A stretch of DNA of 64,000 nt from an uncultured Bacteroidales bacterium (GCA_900318265.1 ONKA01000003.1:62001-126000), one strand, 5' to 3'; shown: positions 35,478-44,866, numbered from the stretch's first letter. Numbers and translations: made by a program. The notes: a model not told the origin generated them from the sequence alone.

Positions 35478-35995
35478 GATTACTGATTGATATGGATGAC
35501 GTTATTGCCGACACCCTAAATTATACAATAGCTTGTTTGGAAAGCAATAATATAATAATTGATAGAAAGGAATTGGCTGGCAAAGAATTAGAGGACATTC
35601 TAACAAAAGAGCAAGTCGATTTCATGCATAAAATGACTGATTCGGTATCTTATTTTAAAAGGATACCCATAAAGCCTAATTGTTATGCTGTGCTTAAAGA
35701 ATTGCATAAACGCTATGAAATCCGCGTGGTTTCCTGTGCGTTTGCATTTCCGAATTCGATGAATGCGAAACTTGGGTGGCTAAAAAAACATTTAGATTTT
35801 ATATCGCTAAATGAAATTATTTTTTGTGGATGTAAAGCAGACATTAAAGGAGATATCATGATTGACGATAGAACTGAAAATCTACAAAAGTTTTCAGGGA
35901 GAAAATATTTATACACAGCCCCACACAATAAAGGAATAAATCGATATAAACGATTTAATTCATGGATAGATATCCAAAATGAGTTTTGTCGATAA
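35474..35995 (+). CDS. HAD-family phosphatase, 5'-deoxyribonucleotidase-like
   Basis: 173 residues. The nucleophile motif LLIDMDDVIADT (about 3-14) is that of the NT5C-type nucleotidases; VVSCAF stands at motif II, and GDIMIDDRTENL (about 126-137) gives motif IV Asp residues. It hydrolyses a phosphate monoester in the cytoplasm. Small size and the cap-less middle fit the NT5C family. Last gene of the overlapping AT-rich operon. Confidence 0.7.
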   Translation: MRLLIDMDDVIADTLNYTIACLESNNIIIDRKELAGKELEDILTKEQVDFMHKMTDSVSYFKRIPIKPNCYAVLKELHKRYEIRVVSCAFAFPNSMNAKLGWLKKHLDFISLNEIIFCGCKADIKGDIMIDDRTENLQKFSGRKYLYTAPHNKGINRYKRFNSWIDIQNEFCR

Positions 35996-36026
35996 CAATA
36001 GTTGTGGCATCAATAAAAAGTTGAAA

Positions 36027-36566
36027 ATGAAAAACGGAGACTCGCAACTCATCCAACGAGGCAAAAAGCTCTCATACCTTCTCCGGCATGATACCTCTTA
36101 TGCCTTCGACGAGCATGGTTGGCGCGAGGTGAGCGACTTAGTGGCCAATCATGGCTTCACCATGGAAGAACTGCGCGAGATAGTGGCCAACAACAACAAG
36201 CAGCGGTATGAGTTTTCGGAGGACATGACGCGCATCCGTGCCAGGCAAGGCCACAGCATTCTAGTGGATGTGGAACTGGCTGAAGCCATGCCGCCAGATG
36301 TTTTGTATCATGGCACGGCCAAGGAGTTTACAGACTCTATCATGAAGCGGGGCATCCTGAAAGGCAAGCGGCTTTATGTTCACCTTTCCACAACCATTGA
36401 GACGGCCACGAAAGTCGGCCAGCGGCATGGTGAGCCAGTTGTCTTAGCTATCGATGCCAAACGGATGAGCGAGGACGGCAATAAGTTTTTCCTCAGCAGG
36501 AATGGTGTTTGGCTTACCGAGTTTGTGGATGCCAAGTATATTATTGGGAATATGTCTTTGAAATAG
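36027..36566 (+). CDS. kptA: RNA 2'-phosphotransferase KptA/Tpt1
   Basis: 179 residues from the ATG at 36027; an ATG at 35979, inside the upstream gene, would add 16 residues without family similarity. Conserved elements are in order: KKLSYLLRHD (about 13-22), DEHGWREVSDL, RARQGHS (about 74-80), LYHGT (about 97-101) and LYVHLS. The Arg-His-Arg-Arg set of this family appears present. It transfers an internal RNA 2'-phosphate to NAD+, giving ADP-ribose 1'',2''-cyclic phosphate; in bacteria the physiological role is unclear (possibly RNA repair or NAD-dependent conflict). Base use is clearly GC-richer than the operon just before it, so it belongs to a different segment. Confidence 0.85.
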   Translation: MKNGDSQLIQRGKKLSYLLRHDTSYAFDEHGWREVSDLVANHGFTMEELREIVANNNKQRYEFSEDMTRIRARQGHSILVDVELAEAMPPDVLYHGTAKEFTDSIMKRGILKGKRLYVHLSTTIETATKVGQRHGEPVVLAIDAKRMSEDGNKFFLSRNGVWLTEFVDAKYIIGNMSLK

Positions 36567-36883
36567 ATATTTTCTAAACGTCTCTGTCTTTTGTAGTAGT
36601 GGGTGCTTTTGTTGTTTTTTGCAAAGATAGCAACATGGCTGGTTTTGCTCTTTCTCGAGACTTTCTATCAGATGTTGGCCTTTTCCGTGGCTGGATTTAC
36701 ATGGCCCTTTTTTAGAATAACATGGTAACATAAAACCAAATTACTCTATCGCTACTCCGAGTCAAACTTCTATTAGTAGCCTATTTTTGTTCAACGTTAA
36801 ACAGAGCTCAGCAAAGAGTCTATCCCAAGACGGCAGCTCTTAAATCGTTACAAAAATACAACAACCTAAACACTATCGCTATT
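36567..36883. other. Gap of 317 bases with two promoter-like boxes
   Basis: No gene is convincing here. TATTTTTG at 36782-36789 (plus) lies about 95 bases before the next gene and may be its promoter. TATCTTTG on the minus strand at 36622-36629 points towards kptA with no minus-strand gene behind it. Confidence 0.4.
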
Positions 36884-37150
36884 ATGAATGCTACTAAACA
36901 AATCATCGCCTACGGCCTCACTCAGGAGGCTGCGTTGGCAGCACAGCGCAGTCTCGCTAACACGACGAAGTGCGCCTTGGAGAACATCACAATCACTACC
37001 GAACCCACAATCATCTATGCCTTGAGTGGTGAAGAGAGCTCTCTCGTCGGGGTTAAAGCCCATGCGACAGACCAAAGTCAATGGTTGCAACTCATGCCCC
37101 TTTGCCGACAAATGAAAGCGCAAAACATTAAGTTCTTGATCATCAAATAA
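36884..37150 (+). CDS. Small protein of unknown function
   Basis: 88 residues. It has a helical start (QEAALAAQRSL), a strand-rich middle and a C-terminal strand KFLIIK, which together suggest a small alpha/beta fold. No signal peptide and no known family. Codon use is unlike the AT-rich operon upstream. It stands alone, 21 bases before the GNAT gene, with which it may be cotranscribed. Confidence 0.45.
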   Translation: MNATKQIIAYGLTQEAALAAQRSLANTTKCALENITITTEPTIIYALSGEESSLVGVKAHATDQSQWLQLMPLCRQMKAQNIKFLIIK

Positions 37151-37171
37151 CGAACTTTGACACATCTCAGG

Positions 37172-37639
37172 ATGGACGTGGAATTAAGGCCAATAGAAAG
37201 AGCAGACGTCGAAACCGTATGGGAGATGCAGGTTGAAGCGTTTTCCGACCTGCTAGAAAAATATCAGGATTTTGACACAAGCCCCGGGGCGGAAAGCATT
37301 GAAAAAATAATAGCGAAGTTCGAACAACCATGGACAACCTATTACTTTATCATTGTTTCCAATGAAAAGGTGGGGGTAATACGTATTGTGGACAAAAAGG
37401 AAGGAAGCAGAAAACGTATTTCCCCCATCTGGATTATGAAGGAGCATAGGCATAAAGGATATGCTCAGCAGGCGATATGTGAAGCAGAAAGACTGCATGG
37501 ACAGAAGAATTGGTGCCTTGATACCATATTGCAGGAAGAAGGGAATCTTTACTTATATGAAAAACTTGGTTATCATCGGATTGGTAGAATCGAGAAGATT
37601 AATGACCGGATGGACATCGTGTTTTTTGAGAAAGATTGA
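37172..37639 (+). CDS. GNAT-family N-acetyltransferase
   Basis: 155 residues from the ATG at 37172. LRPIERADVETVWEMQVEAF is the usual first strand and helix; IIVSNEKVGVIRIV the following strands; IWIMKEHRHKGYAQQAICEAE (about 84-104) contains the acetyl-CoA-binding R-x-x-G-x-A loop (RHKGYA); YLYEKLGYHRIGRI is the final GNAT block. Substrate unknown; it may be a small molecule, peptide or protein amine. Confidence 0.8.
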   Translation: MDVELRPIERADVETVWEMQVEAFSDLLEKYQDFDTSPGAESIEKIIAKFEQPWTTYYFIIVSNEKVGVIRIVDKKEGSRKRISPIWIMKEHRHKGYAQQAICEAERLHGQKNWCLDTILQEEGNLYLYEKLGYHRIGRIEKINDRMDIVFFEKD

Positions 37640-37708
37640 TGGAAGGTTTCTTGTAATCTTGTCGACAATAAATTGAAAACACCTACCGCTTATACAATAG
37701 TCTTAGAA

Positions 37709-39145
37709 TTATTGAATTATAGAAAACTCTGAAACTTCAGGTTTGAACTCACGGTCAATCCTATGGCACTGATCTCGGATGATTTGCCTACGGCGCATGG
37801 CGGGTTGTAGGCAATAATGGTTATACAACTGTTTGAAAGTGACTATCTCTTCTGGGTCGATATTGTCCAGCGATCGGACATGCGGGAACAAAAGCTTGTG
37901 ATATGCCGTTGACATTCGTTGCACGGCGGTTTTGTCGCGCAGGTCACAGTCATGAGGAACAGCGACCAACTCCGAGAAAACGTTATCATACTCTGATGCA
38001 AAACGCAGAATATGAAGCACCGATGAAAAGTATTCGCAATTCAGCACCCATCCTTCAATGATGTGGTCTTTGGTCAAGCGTGGCAATTTCCATCCCTCAA
38101 TGAATCCGTGGAAACGATCCATGGTCGCGCTCTCGCGAAACATCTCTGGCAAGCACTTCACATACGAAGGGTTTATGGGTCTCATATCTTTATCGAGGGG
38201 AATGTTGCCCAGCAGCATCAAGCCGCATTCCGATTGGAACATGGTATTGTCCACAGCAGCTTTACCTGCTTCAAGATAAGACTTCATGATGGACTGCATC
38301 TCGTTTGGGTCTGAAAACTGGAATGTTGTGATTTCATCGATGCCTACCACATCATAGTTCTTCATCACGCCGAATTGTCTTGTGGCCTTGTTGTAAAACA
38401 ACTTTGCCCGAGAAGTGCGCCCACCAGCCAACAGCCAGGCATGTTTGCTCAAATTGTTGTACACGTATGACTTGCCGGTTCCCTTGGGCCCCAACTCAAT
38501 CATATTAAGGCGGGGCTCCACCAATGGCAACAACCTTGAAATCAGTTCTTGTTTCTGCTCTTCAGAAAACTCCTCTGGGTTGTACTCCATCGTTGCAACC
38601 AGGAAGTCAATCCATTCGTCAGTTGTAAAATTCTCACGCGCCTGCATGTAGTATGGGACATCGATGCGATATGGTTCGAATGCTTTGTAGGTCGTCATAA
38701 GCACATAACCCTTACGACGGCCTTCTGGCTCAACATAAACCAATGTGATGTTGCCCCAATGCTCGCCGTCGGTAATGGGCTCAGCGTCGTTTTCAAGCAG
38801 TTCTTGGCTTACAAAGGCATCAGATGACAGGTTGATCTCTGGCAAAGTAAAGCGAACCATCCCCTTGGCCATATCGGTATTCACTGTGAACCTTGTGGTG
38901 ATGTTGACGCTGTCGCCTCCCAAAAGACACTGTTTCAGCATCTCAGCATCCGATGGCATCTTTGAGGCAAGATAGGCTTCCACCGCAGGACCGTTCACGG
39001 CACCGTTGTCATCCGTATAACGGCGAAGGATGAAGTCTTTGACGAAAGAAGGAAGATTCCTTCCTTTGAACAGCGAATCGTAGTTTCTTGATTTCATGAT
39101 GGAGAGCTCCGCAAAGCACTCCTTCGTTTTTTCGTTGATAGTCAT
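37709..39145 (-). CDS. BrxL-like AAA+ ATPase lacking the Lon protease domain
   Basis: 478 residues. The AAA+ core has MIELGPKGTGKSYVY (Walker A, about 213-227) and YDVVGIDEITTFQF (Walker B, about 260-273). IMKSYLEAGKAAVD, a MLLGNIPLD sensor-1 Asn and MDRFHGFIEGWKLPRLT follow. This is the signature order of BrxL, the Lon-like protein of BREX phage defence. Full BrxL is about 680 residues with a C-terminal protease-like domain; here the protein ends after a helical lid. No pglZ, brxC or methylase lies nearby, so this is not a BREX locus. It is the last gene of a six-gene minus operon with an envelope enzyme, which suggests a different use of the motor. Confidence 0.75.
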   Translation of the reverse strand: MTINEKTKECFAELSIMKSRNYDSLFKGRNLPSFVKDFILRRYTDDNGAVNGPAVEAYLASKMPSDAEMLKQCLLGGDSVNITTRFTVNTDMAKGMVRFTLPEINLSSDAFVSQELLENDAEPITDGEHWGNITLVYVEPEGRRKGYVLMTTYKAFEPYRIDVPYYMQARENFTTDEWIDFLVATMEYNPEEFSEEQKQELISRLLPLVEPRLNMIELGPKGTGKSYVYNNLSKHAWLLAGGRTSRAKLFYNKATRQFGVMKNYDVVGIDEITTFQFSDPNEMQSIMKSYLEAGKAAVDNTMFQSECGLMLLGNIPLDKDMRPINPSYVKCLPEMFRESATMDRFHGFIEGWKLPRLTKDHIIEGWVLNCEYFSSVLHILRFASEYDNVFSELVAVPHDCDLRDKTAVQRMSTAYHKLLFPHVRSLDNIDPEEIVTFKQLYNHYCLQPAMRRRQIIRDQCHRIDREFKPEVSEFSIIQ

Positions 39146-39170
39146 ATTTTTATGTGTTATTGGTTAGTAA

Positions 39171-39779
39171 TCAAAAAATATCGTTTTCTTCAAACCCTTT
39201 GTGTTGGGTATAAGTATCCTCTGACGAAGTCTTTATAGTTGTCTCCTCAACCGCGGCAGGCTTTACATTGATGGTTTCCTGGAAGTGTATTTTCTCTTTT
39301 TTCTCACTTTTTTTGGGTGTCGCTGTTCGGTTGGTAGCCAAACTTTCTTCCTGTCCATAAAACCTGATGGCCACAGAATCGTTTGTTGACGACAACAACA
39401 CCCCGTCCACATCTGCATTAAAACTGACACGACGGTCCCGGGCAATGCAACACTCCTGTCCGCAATGCACTATCGTCAACTTCTCTTCCCAATTAAACAT
39501 ACCAAAGCGATGATACCATCTTTTGCCCAAGCAGTCGGGCGGGGTGACATGATACGACGCTGAGATGTCGAAGCCAAATCTTCGCAACTCATCTTCAAAC
39601 CATTCGTCATACAGGCAGTGCATCACTTCGACTTCGTTAACAACAACGCAGTCGTCAATTTTACCTCTCACATATAGCAGTGAAAAGGCTTGAAGCAGAG
39701 ATCGATACAACTTGTGACGAAACTTCCAATCCGATTTGTTCGGAATAGTCTTGGGTGAAAAAAGTTTCATTAACAGCAT
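39171..39779 (-). CDS. Unknown protein of the BrxL-like/PBP operon
   Basis: 202 residues (an ATG nine bases in, at 39770, is an alternative start). A folded N-terminal region of about 135 residues has helices first (WKFRHKLYRSLLQAFSLLYVR) and then strands with paired Cys (IVHCGQECCIARD, VSFNADVDGVLLSS). The last 65 residues are low-complexity, rich in Lys, Glu and Thr, and probably disordered. No family recognised. Position directly before the ATPase gene (25 bases) suggests an adaptor. Confidence 0.5.
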   Translation of the reverse strand: MLLMKLFSPKTIPNKSDWKFRHKLYRSLLQAFSLLYVRGKIDDCVVVNEVEVMHCLYDEWFEDELRRFGFDISASYHVTPPDCLGKRWYHRFGMFNWEEKLTIVHCGQECCIARDRRVSFNADVDGVLLSSTNDSVAIRFYGQEESLATNRTATPKKSEKKEKIHFQETINVKPAAVEETTIKTSSEDTYTQHKGFEENDIF

Positions 39780-39790
39780 GACTAATGGAA

Positions 39791-42757
39791 TTAGAAGTTG
39801 TGTGTTTTTTCCAGTTCATTATATACAAGTACGGCAAATAAACCAGCAGTGCTCGCACCCCAAAGAGGATGCTGGCCAAGGTCCATTTTATCACCATCTT
39901 GTTTGCCGTAAGAGGCCCAACAGACAATGATAAGATTGCCGTCACAAAGTACGGTCCAGCCATCTCGTTGTCTACTGCTAGTCCCCGTTTTCCCATAATA
40001 GGTCTTTCCTTTGGGCAGGGCATTTTTGTATCTGTGTAACGTGCCGCCTTCGTTTTCAATAGTCTTGTTCAAAGCATTTTTAACCTCGTTGACATGGGTT
40101 TTGTCCCAAATCTTTTTTGATTTGACGTTATCGCTTTTTTGTTCTAATGAAAGCGGTACATATATACCATTATTAAAGATAGTTTGATAGATTTGGGCGA
40201 CATCGCAAACACGCATCTCCCTGATTCCCAATGGATAATTGTAAATATCTTCTTGGCATTGGGCTTTGTCTGGGATGACTTGCATGGAGTCATAGGCTCT
40301 CTCAACATCAGCAAAAATGGTCTTGGGATTTACCCCAAGAGCATCGATATTCCTAAACGGACAATTAAGGCTCTTTGAAAGGATAGTCTCTAAATTCACA
40401 TATGTGTTGCTCCATCCATGGCTGTTATGAGGCGTTTTACGTTTGTCAATCACACCATCATACAATGTAAAATTAGCGGGAACGCCCGCTTGAAGCAGAC
40501 TCAAACAAATAGCAGGTTTGCCTATTGAACCGATTGGGAAAGTATACTCATTTGCATAGTCAAGCACTTCGGAAGAAGAAAAGTGACCAACGATCTTGCC
40601 GCTCTGGGCTTCTACGACAAGAGCTGCCACCTGTAATTCTGCCCCTGCTTTTCTGAACGCCTCCTTGGTCTTTAATAGATCATAGGCCGCCTCCAAAGTC
40701 TTTTCATTATCCAAGGTTATGGTACAATCATGACGTCTCGGATTATCCTTGAATTCTTTTTCAAACATGAGGCGAGTGCTAATCGGCAAGTCGGCACATT
40801 GGTACCTATGATTTGAAAAGCCCAAAGTGTCATTACACAATGCTCTATACTCGCGGTTAGTTAGTAGTCCCTCTAATTTCCATTTTTTTGCCTTTTTAAG
40901 AAGCATGCTTTTTACCAATTCGGGTTCCTCTTGGACGCGCGAATAAGCAATACTATGTTCACCATCCGTCAAATATTTGGATCTTGGCAACGTTAATATT
41001 AAATACAGAAATTCTGCCGCGTTGATTTTTCCTACAGGACGTCCGTATGTAAAAAGACTACTTGCGTTAATACCTCGATATCCTCGCCCACCGTTAAAAG
41101 AACTAATATTCAAATATATTTCGAGTAGTTCTTCTGGCTCATACATTAGTGACAATTGGTATGAACCAAGCTGATCACTGACCTTTCGCTGAGCATCTCG
41201 AGGGGTTGCTTGGGAATTATAATAAGTTAATTGCTTAACAATCTGACAGTTAATATTACTTCCGCCTCTTTTTAGAATGGAGGGTGAAAAACCATGCCAA
41301 TTTGATTTGTTGGGAAGATAAGAGTTTTGTTTCCAAAAACCGCGATCTTCCTGAAACAGCAACATATCAATATAATGTTTTGGAATTTCCGTACTTGTGA
41401 TTGGAACAAAATAATGATCCTGCGCCTCATCCACCCATAGCACTTCTCCATCAGGATCCACAACACAATTGTTTTTTGAATAAATTTGGCTGCAATCCAA
41501 GCGTTTTGGGAATACAGTAATCAGTAAAAAGGCCACAAAAACGAAACAACACACCCATTTACAAGAAGGGGTAAACGATAATACTGTGTTCTTGATATAT
41601 TGTGTGTAATCAATCCAATAATTATTGTCATGTTTCATGCCCTTTATCTTATCCACTATTATACCTACCAGCATTATAATACCATACACTAGCGATGTCG
41701 ATACTATCAACAAAACGACCGTGCACATTATTATACAGACAAATAAGAACATGGATTTAGGATAGAACACCGAAAATGCCAAAATACCTATGCCGACCAT
41801 GGAGTACAGCAAAATAATCCAACGTCTGTTAAGTTGAACTTTCTTGGTTTCTGTCATGGATTGCTCCAAAGTGGAATTAAACAGAATGGCTGACAAATAA
41901 TTCCAAGACCGAGCCAAAAAGAATTTTGTGAAGAAAAAAGCCGAAACACATACGAGGGCAAACAAAGCCAACAGCACTTTATTATCAGGTTGCCATTGCA
42001 GACCCAAATAAGAGGGAATAGTCAAGAACACCGATATTATATATGTCACGATTATCATCTTCCACGGCGAAGAAACAACTTCTTTTTCGAACTTTCCCAT
42101 TACCAGATACTTATCAAGGCTTTCTGACAATTGTCGGCTTGACTTTGAAAACATCCAATAACAAGAAAAGAAGAACAAAAAAACAGACAGGTTTTGCAGC
42201 ACGATATACAAGCTGTTTGATGTCATATTAAGGTTTTGTATAGACTGAGTGTACAAGAAGACATCGGCTCCAAAAAGCAGAAACGCTCCAATCAATGAAA
42301 AATAGAAACAATCCGATTCCGAATAAATCCTCTTTCCATACAGTTTGTTGAACAAGGAGAAATACTTTCTGATGGAAAGGAGAAGAACGCTTACGGACAA
42401 CAACTTAAAGAAAGGTGACACGAAAAGCCATAGGATATGATGGCTTGGATTTTGAATATCTGAAGAATAAAAACTAAATACCCCTCGATAGGTGATGCAG
42501 AATTCAGCAATGTCATCTGTTGTAATGCATGAAAAGATGGTTGCCGCCGCCGATTGAACGGCGGCAGCTCCCATCGCTAACAAAACAACAATCATTACAG
42601 TAACACAGAGTTCACAATAAAACATGCTATTATGACCGGAAAACAAGTTAACAGTGTATTTCCTAAACTGCCTAAAGAGATCTTTAAGCAAATAGCAGCT
42701 TGTCAGAAACAAGACAACAAGCAAAGATAATAGCGTAACAATTAGAATACTTTTCAT
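39791..42757 (-). CDS. Class A PBP-like transglycosylase/transpeptidase with large polytopic N-terminus
   Basis: 988 residues. About residues 1-430 hold roughly ten hydrophobic segments, which ordinary class A PBPs (one segment) lack. A GT51-like domain follows: EDRGFW (catalytic Glu, about 468), RGGSNINCQIVKQL (about 495) and ELLEIYLNISSFNGGRGYRG (about 540). The transpeptidase has SIGK (SxxK, about 743), SLN (SxN, about 795) and KTGTS (about 920). All three penicillin-binding motifs are kept, so peptidoglycan polymerisation and crosslinking in the periplasm are plausible. EDRGFW differs from the usual EDRxFxxHxG. The start overlaps the upstream gene by four bases. A dedicated cell-wall enzyme of an accessory system is the best reading. 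Confidence 0.8.
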   Translation of the reverse strand: MKSILIVTLLSLLVVLFLTSCYLLKDLFRQFRKYTVNLFSGHNSMFYCELCVTVMIVVLLAMGAAAVQSAAATIFSCITTDDIAEFCITYRGVFSFYSSDIQNPSHHILWLFVSPFFKLLSVSVLLLSIRKYFSLFNKLYGKRIYSESDCFYFSLIGAFLLFGADVFLYTQSIQNLNMTSNSLYIVLQNLSVFLFFFSCYWMFSKSSRQLSESLDKYLVMGKFEKEVVSSPWKMIIVTYIISVFLTIPSYLGLQWQPDNKVLLALFALVCVSAFFFTKFFLARSWNYLSAILFNSTLEQSMTETKKVQLNRRWIILLYSMVGIGILAFSVFYPKSMFLFVCIIMCTVVLLIVSTSLVYGIIMLVGIIVDKIKGMKHDNNYWIDYTQYIKNTVLSFTPSCKWVCCFVFVAFLLITVFPKRLDCSQIYSKNNCVVDPDGEVLWVDEAQDHYFVPITSTEIPKHYIDMLLFQEDRGFWKQNSYLPNKSNWHGFSPSILKRGGSNINCQIVKQLTYYNSQATPRDAQRKVSDQLGSYQLSLMYEPEELLEIYLNISSFNGGRGYRGINASSLFTYGRPVGKINAAEFLYLILTLPRSKYLTDGEHSIAYSRVQEEPELVKSMLLKKAKKWKLEGLLTNREYRALCNDTLGFSNHRYQCADLPISTRLMFEKEFKDNPRRHDCTITLDNEKTLEAAYDLLKTKEAFRKAGAELQVAALVVEAQSGKIVGHFSSSEVLDYANEYTFPIGSIGKPAICLSLLQAGVPANFTLYDGVIDKRKTPHNSHGWSNTYVNLETILSKSLNCPFRNIDALGVNPKTIFADVERAYDSMQVIPDKAQCQEDIYNYPLGIREMRVCDVAQIYQTIFNNGIYVPLSLEQKSDNVKSKKIWDKTHVNEVKNALNKTIENEGGTLHRYKNALPKGKTYYGKTGTSSRQRDGWTVLCDGNLIIVCWASYGKQDGDKMDLGQHPLWGASTAGLFAVLVYNELEKTHNF

Positions 42758-43548
42758 GGCTCTTTGGGGATTAGAATGTTATTTCCAAGATTATCAACAA
42801 ACAGCACGTGGTCGGTTGGGATGCCCAAAACACTGGAATAGAACAGGCTATAGAATTGTTTTAAATCGCTAGTGCTCACTTTTTCGTTCTTTTTTATCAC
42901 CATGACTACAACAGGGTCTGTTTGTTTAATGCGGTTAGTGGCATCCTGCACCAGAAATTGGTCAAGTTTCTTCGTCAGGTTTTTAATGTCGCCGTCTTTT
43001 GTCGGCACCGGGGACCGATACATGTTCAGATATCCACTATGCTCAATACCGTCAGTTAATACAACGATGATGTTTTTTTCGGCTTCAGGATCCATATCTA
43101 TGAATGTTTTCAGCAGAGTTTCAAGGATATAGCTGTTTTTCATGTTGGATTCACTGAGCGTCTTGTATGCATCCAATTCCGTTGCAATTAGTTGGCGCAG
43201 AGGACCGGTATCGCGACATGCAGAAGCTTCACGTGTCGACATCCATTTGTAAGCCGGTCCAATAGATGCTTTGTTGGAGGAAAACATTCCCGATGCCTCA
43301 AGAGGAAGCATTTTGACAGTAAGCATTTTGCCATAGTCCAGAGGATAGAGTTTGGTGGTTTGGAAGAATGAATTTAGATTGGTTCGAAAATCAGGGTCTA
43401 TTGATGAACTAAACAGTTCAGGATCAGTGCAGTCAGCAACAAATGTTACGCATGTCTCTTGGTAATCGTTTGTTTTTGGATCGTGGGAATTGCATCCGTA
43501 GATCATGGTTATTGCAAATAGAATTGCTACGATAAAATACTTTTTCAT
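42754..43548 (-). CDS. Lipoprotein with VWA-like fold
   Basis: 264 residues. The signal FIVAILFAITMIYGC is a lipobox. The mature part looks like a von Willebrand A domain: VTFVADCTDPEL (first strand, where MIDAS DxSxS is degenerate to DCTDP), a long helix, then NIIVVLTDGIEHSGY (about 160-174, canonical LTDG) and DPVVVMVIKK. VWA domains bind protein partners, often with an AAA+ motor as in MoxR-VWA pairs; here the BrxL-like ATPase is the motor in the operon, although they sit on different sides of the membrane. Overlaps the PBP gene (ATGA). Confidence 0.6.
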   Translation of the reverse strand: MKKYFIVAILFAITMIYGCNSHDPKTNDYQETCVTFVADCTDPELFSSSIDPDFRTNLNSFFQTTKLYPLDYGKMLTVKMLPLEASGMFSSNKASIGPAYKWMSTREASACRDTGPLRQLIATELDAYKTLSESNMKNSYILETLLKTFIDMDPEAEKNIIVVLTDGIEHSGYLNMYRSPVPTKDGDIKNLTKKLDQFLVQDATNRIKQTDPVVVMVIKKNEKVSTSDLKQFYSLFYSSVLGIPTDHVLFVDNLGNNILIPKEP

Positions 43549-43559
43549 GGTGCTTGGTA

Positions 43560-44828
43560 TTAAAGGTCAATATTTATTGAATGATATTTTTTAAGGTAGT
43601 TTTTGATATCAGATTTTGTGGCCAATTCGTATGGAGGCAATGATTGTACGGGCACATCCAGTTTCATGGAACGCGCTTCCAAAAAGACGGATCTGTATTG
43701 TGCCATATCCTCCTCCACTTGATCAAGATGTTTTTCCAATTCATCCTTCTTTTCTGAAATGGCGTCATCACATGCCTTTTTCATTGTTTCATATTCTTTC
43801 TGTTGTGCTTGTGATGCTTTTAAATTTTCATTGTTTATTTCTTCAATCTTGCTAAAACGGGCGTTTTCTTCTTCAATCTTATTATTCCAATCAGCAATAG
43901 CTTTGTTGGCCGTGGCGATTTTAATTTCTATAGTACTTTCCATTTTTGTCGTTCTGGCCGACACTTCGGCACTTGCTTTCGTCTTAGGAACCGCTATCAT
44001 TTTTCCACAGAAGGTGATCAGAACAGTAACCAAGAACTCAAAGATTCCTGGAAAGTTTTTTAAGAAATATGAAATTCCTTCAGCTTTATTGATTTGTGGT
44101 TCAACACTAACGGGGTCCAGATTGAAGTCTGTTGATGGGGCAGCTGTAACAGTTCCCCAATAATACCCGACAAAAAGGCCATCGATAATGCAGACAAAGC
44201 CCAGCAAGAGGATGATGTCATGCATTACTTTAAGCAGTCTTTTTCCCGTTTTTTGGTACAAGTAAAGTTGATAAACCGATGCCATGCCAATTGAAAACAG
44301 GAATACGATTCGGGTAATGATATTGTCAATACCTAGTGCCTCTCTCTGAATCACCCAAGTTGCGAAAGACACGATAGCTTCGATGAGAATTACCAACCAG
44401 ATGTTCCCCCACAAATTCGTTTTTTTCGAAATTTGCTTCGTTTTTTGAGGGTTGGATTCGATATCACGATTTCTTAGGGAATTCAAATAGTTATAAAACT
44501 CAAGTTTTTTCTTGTGCTTTTCAATTTCAGCTTTAAATTTACGGATTCTGTCTTCATGTGTTTTCTTTTCAGCTAAAAACCATACCCGTTTTTTAGTCGC
44601 AGCATCGAGAAAGCATTTACCTCTGCTTTCGATCTTTTTGAGTTCCGACATGGCTTCATGAATACTGTTTACCACTGGATTAATTTTGATTTTCCAGCTA
44701 TCCAGGATAGCCCTATCCCCGTAATTGGTGGTTCTAAAGTTTTGGCTGTCTCTCGTCGGTTGCTTTGCACCCGAATTGATATCCATTTCTATCAGTTCGG
44801 GGATTTTGTTGATAAGTGTTGTTTCCAT
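43560..44828 (-). CDS. Polytopic membrane protein with coiled-coil tail
   Basis: 422 residues. A cytoplasmic helical N-terminus (about 1-140, Lys/Glu-rich) precedes four hydrophobic segments (IWLVILIEAIVSFATWVI, IVFLFSIGMASVYQLYLY, IILLLGFVCIIDGLFVGYY, FEFLVTVLITFCGKM). A long charged coiled coil (about 290-380) then reaches the C-terminus, ending in SDIKNYLKKYHSIN. No enzyme motif is seen. It could gather the cytoplasmic ATPase and the membrane PBP in one complex. It lies 11 bases before the VWA lipoprotein gene. Confidence 0.6.
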   Translation of the reverse strand: METTLINKIPELIEMDINSGAKQPTRDSQNFRTTNYGDRAILDSWKIKINPVVNSIHEAMSELKKIESRGKCFLDAATKKRVWFLAEKKTHEDRIRKFKAEIEKHKKKLEFYNYLNSLRNRDIESNPQKTKQISKKTNLWGNIWLVILIEAIVSFATWVIQREALGIDNIITRIVFLFSIGMASVYQLYLYQKTGKRLLKVMHDIILLLGFVCIIDGLFVGYYWGTVTAAPSTDFNLDPVSVEPQINKAEGISYFLKNFPGIFEFLVTVLITFCGKMIAVPKTKASAEVSARTTKMESTIEIKIATANKAIADWNNKIEEENARFSKIEEINNENLKASQAQQKEYETMKKACDDAISEKKDELEKHLDQVEEDMAQYRSVFLEARSMKLDVPVQSLPPYELATKSDIKNYLKKYHSINIDL

Positions 44829-44866
44829 AATAATTTGTGTTTTGTTTTTCTGTTAGTTTAATAGCC

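Noticed and set aside
37709-39145. BREX phage-defence locus
   Set aside because: Only a BrxL-like ATPase is present; no BrxA/B/C, PglX or PglZ homologue is visible nearby and the Lon domain is missing.
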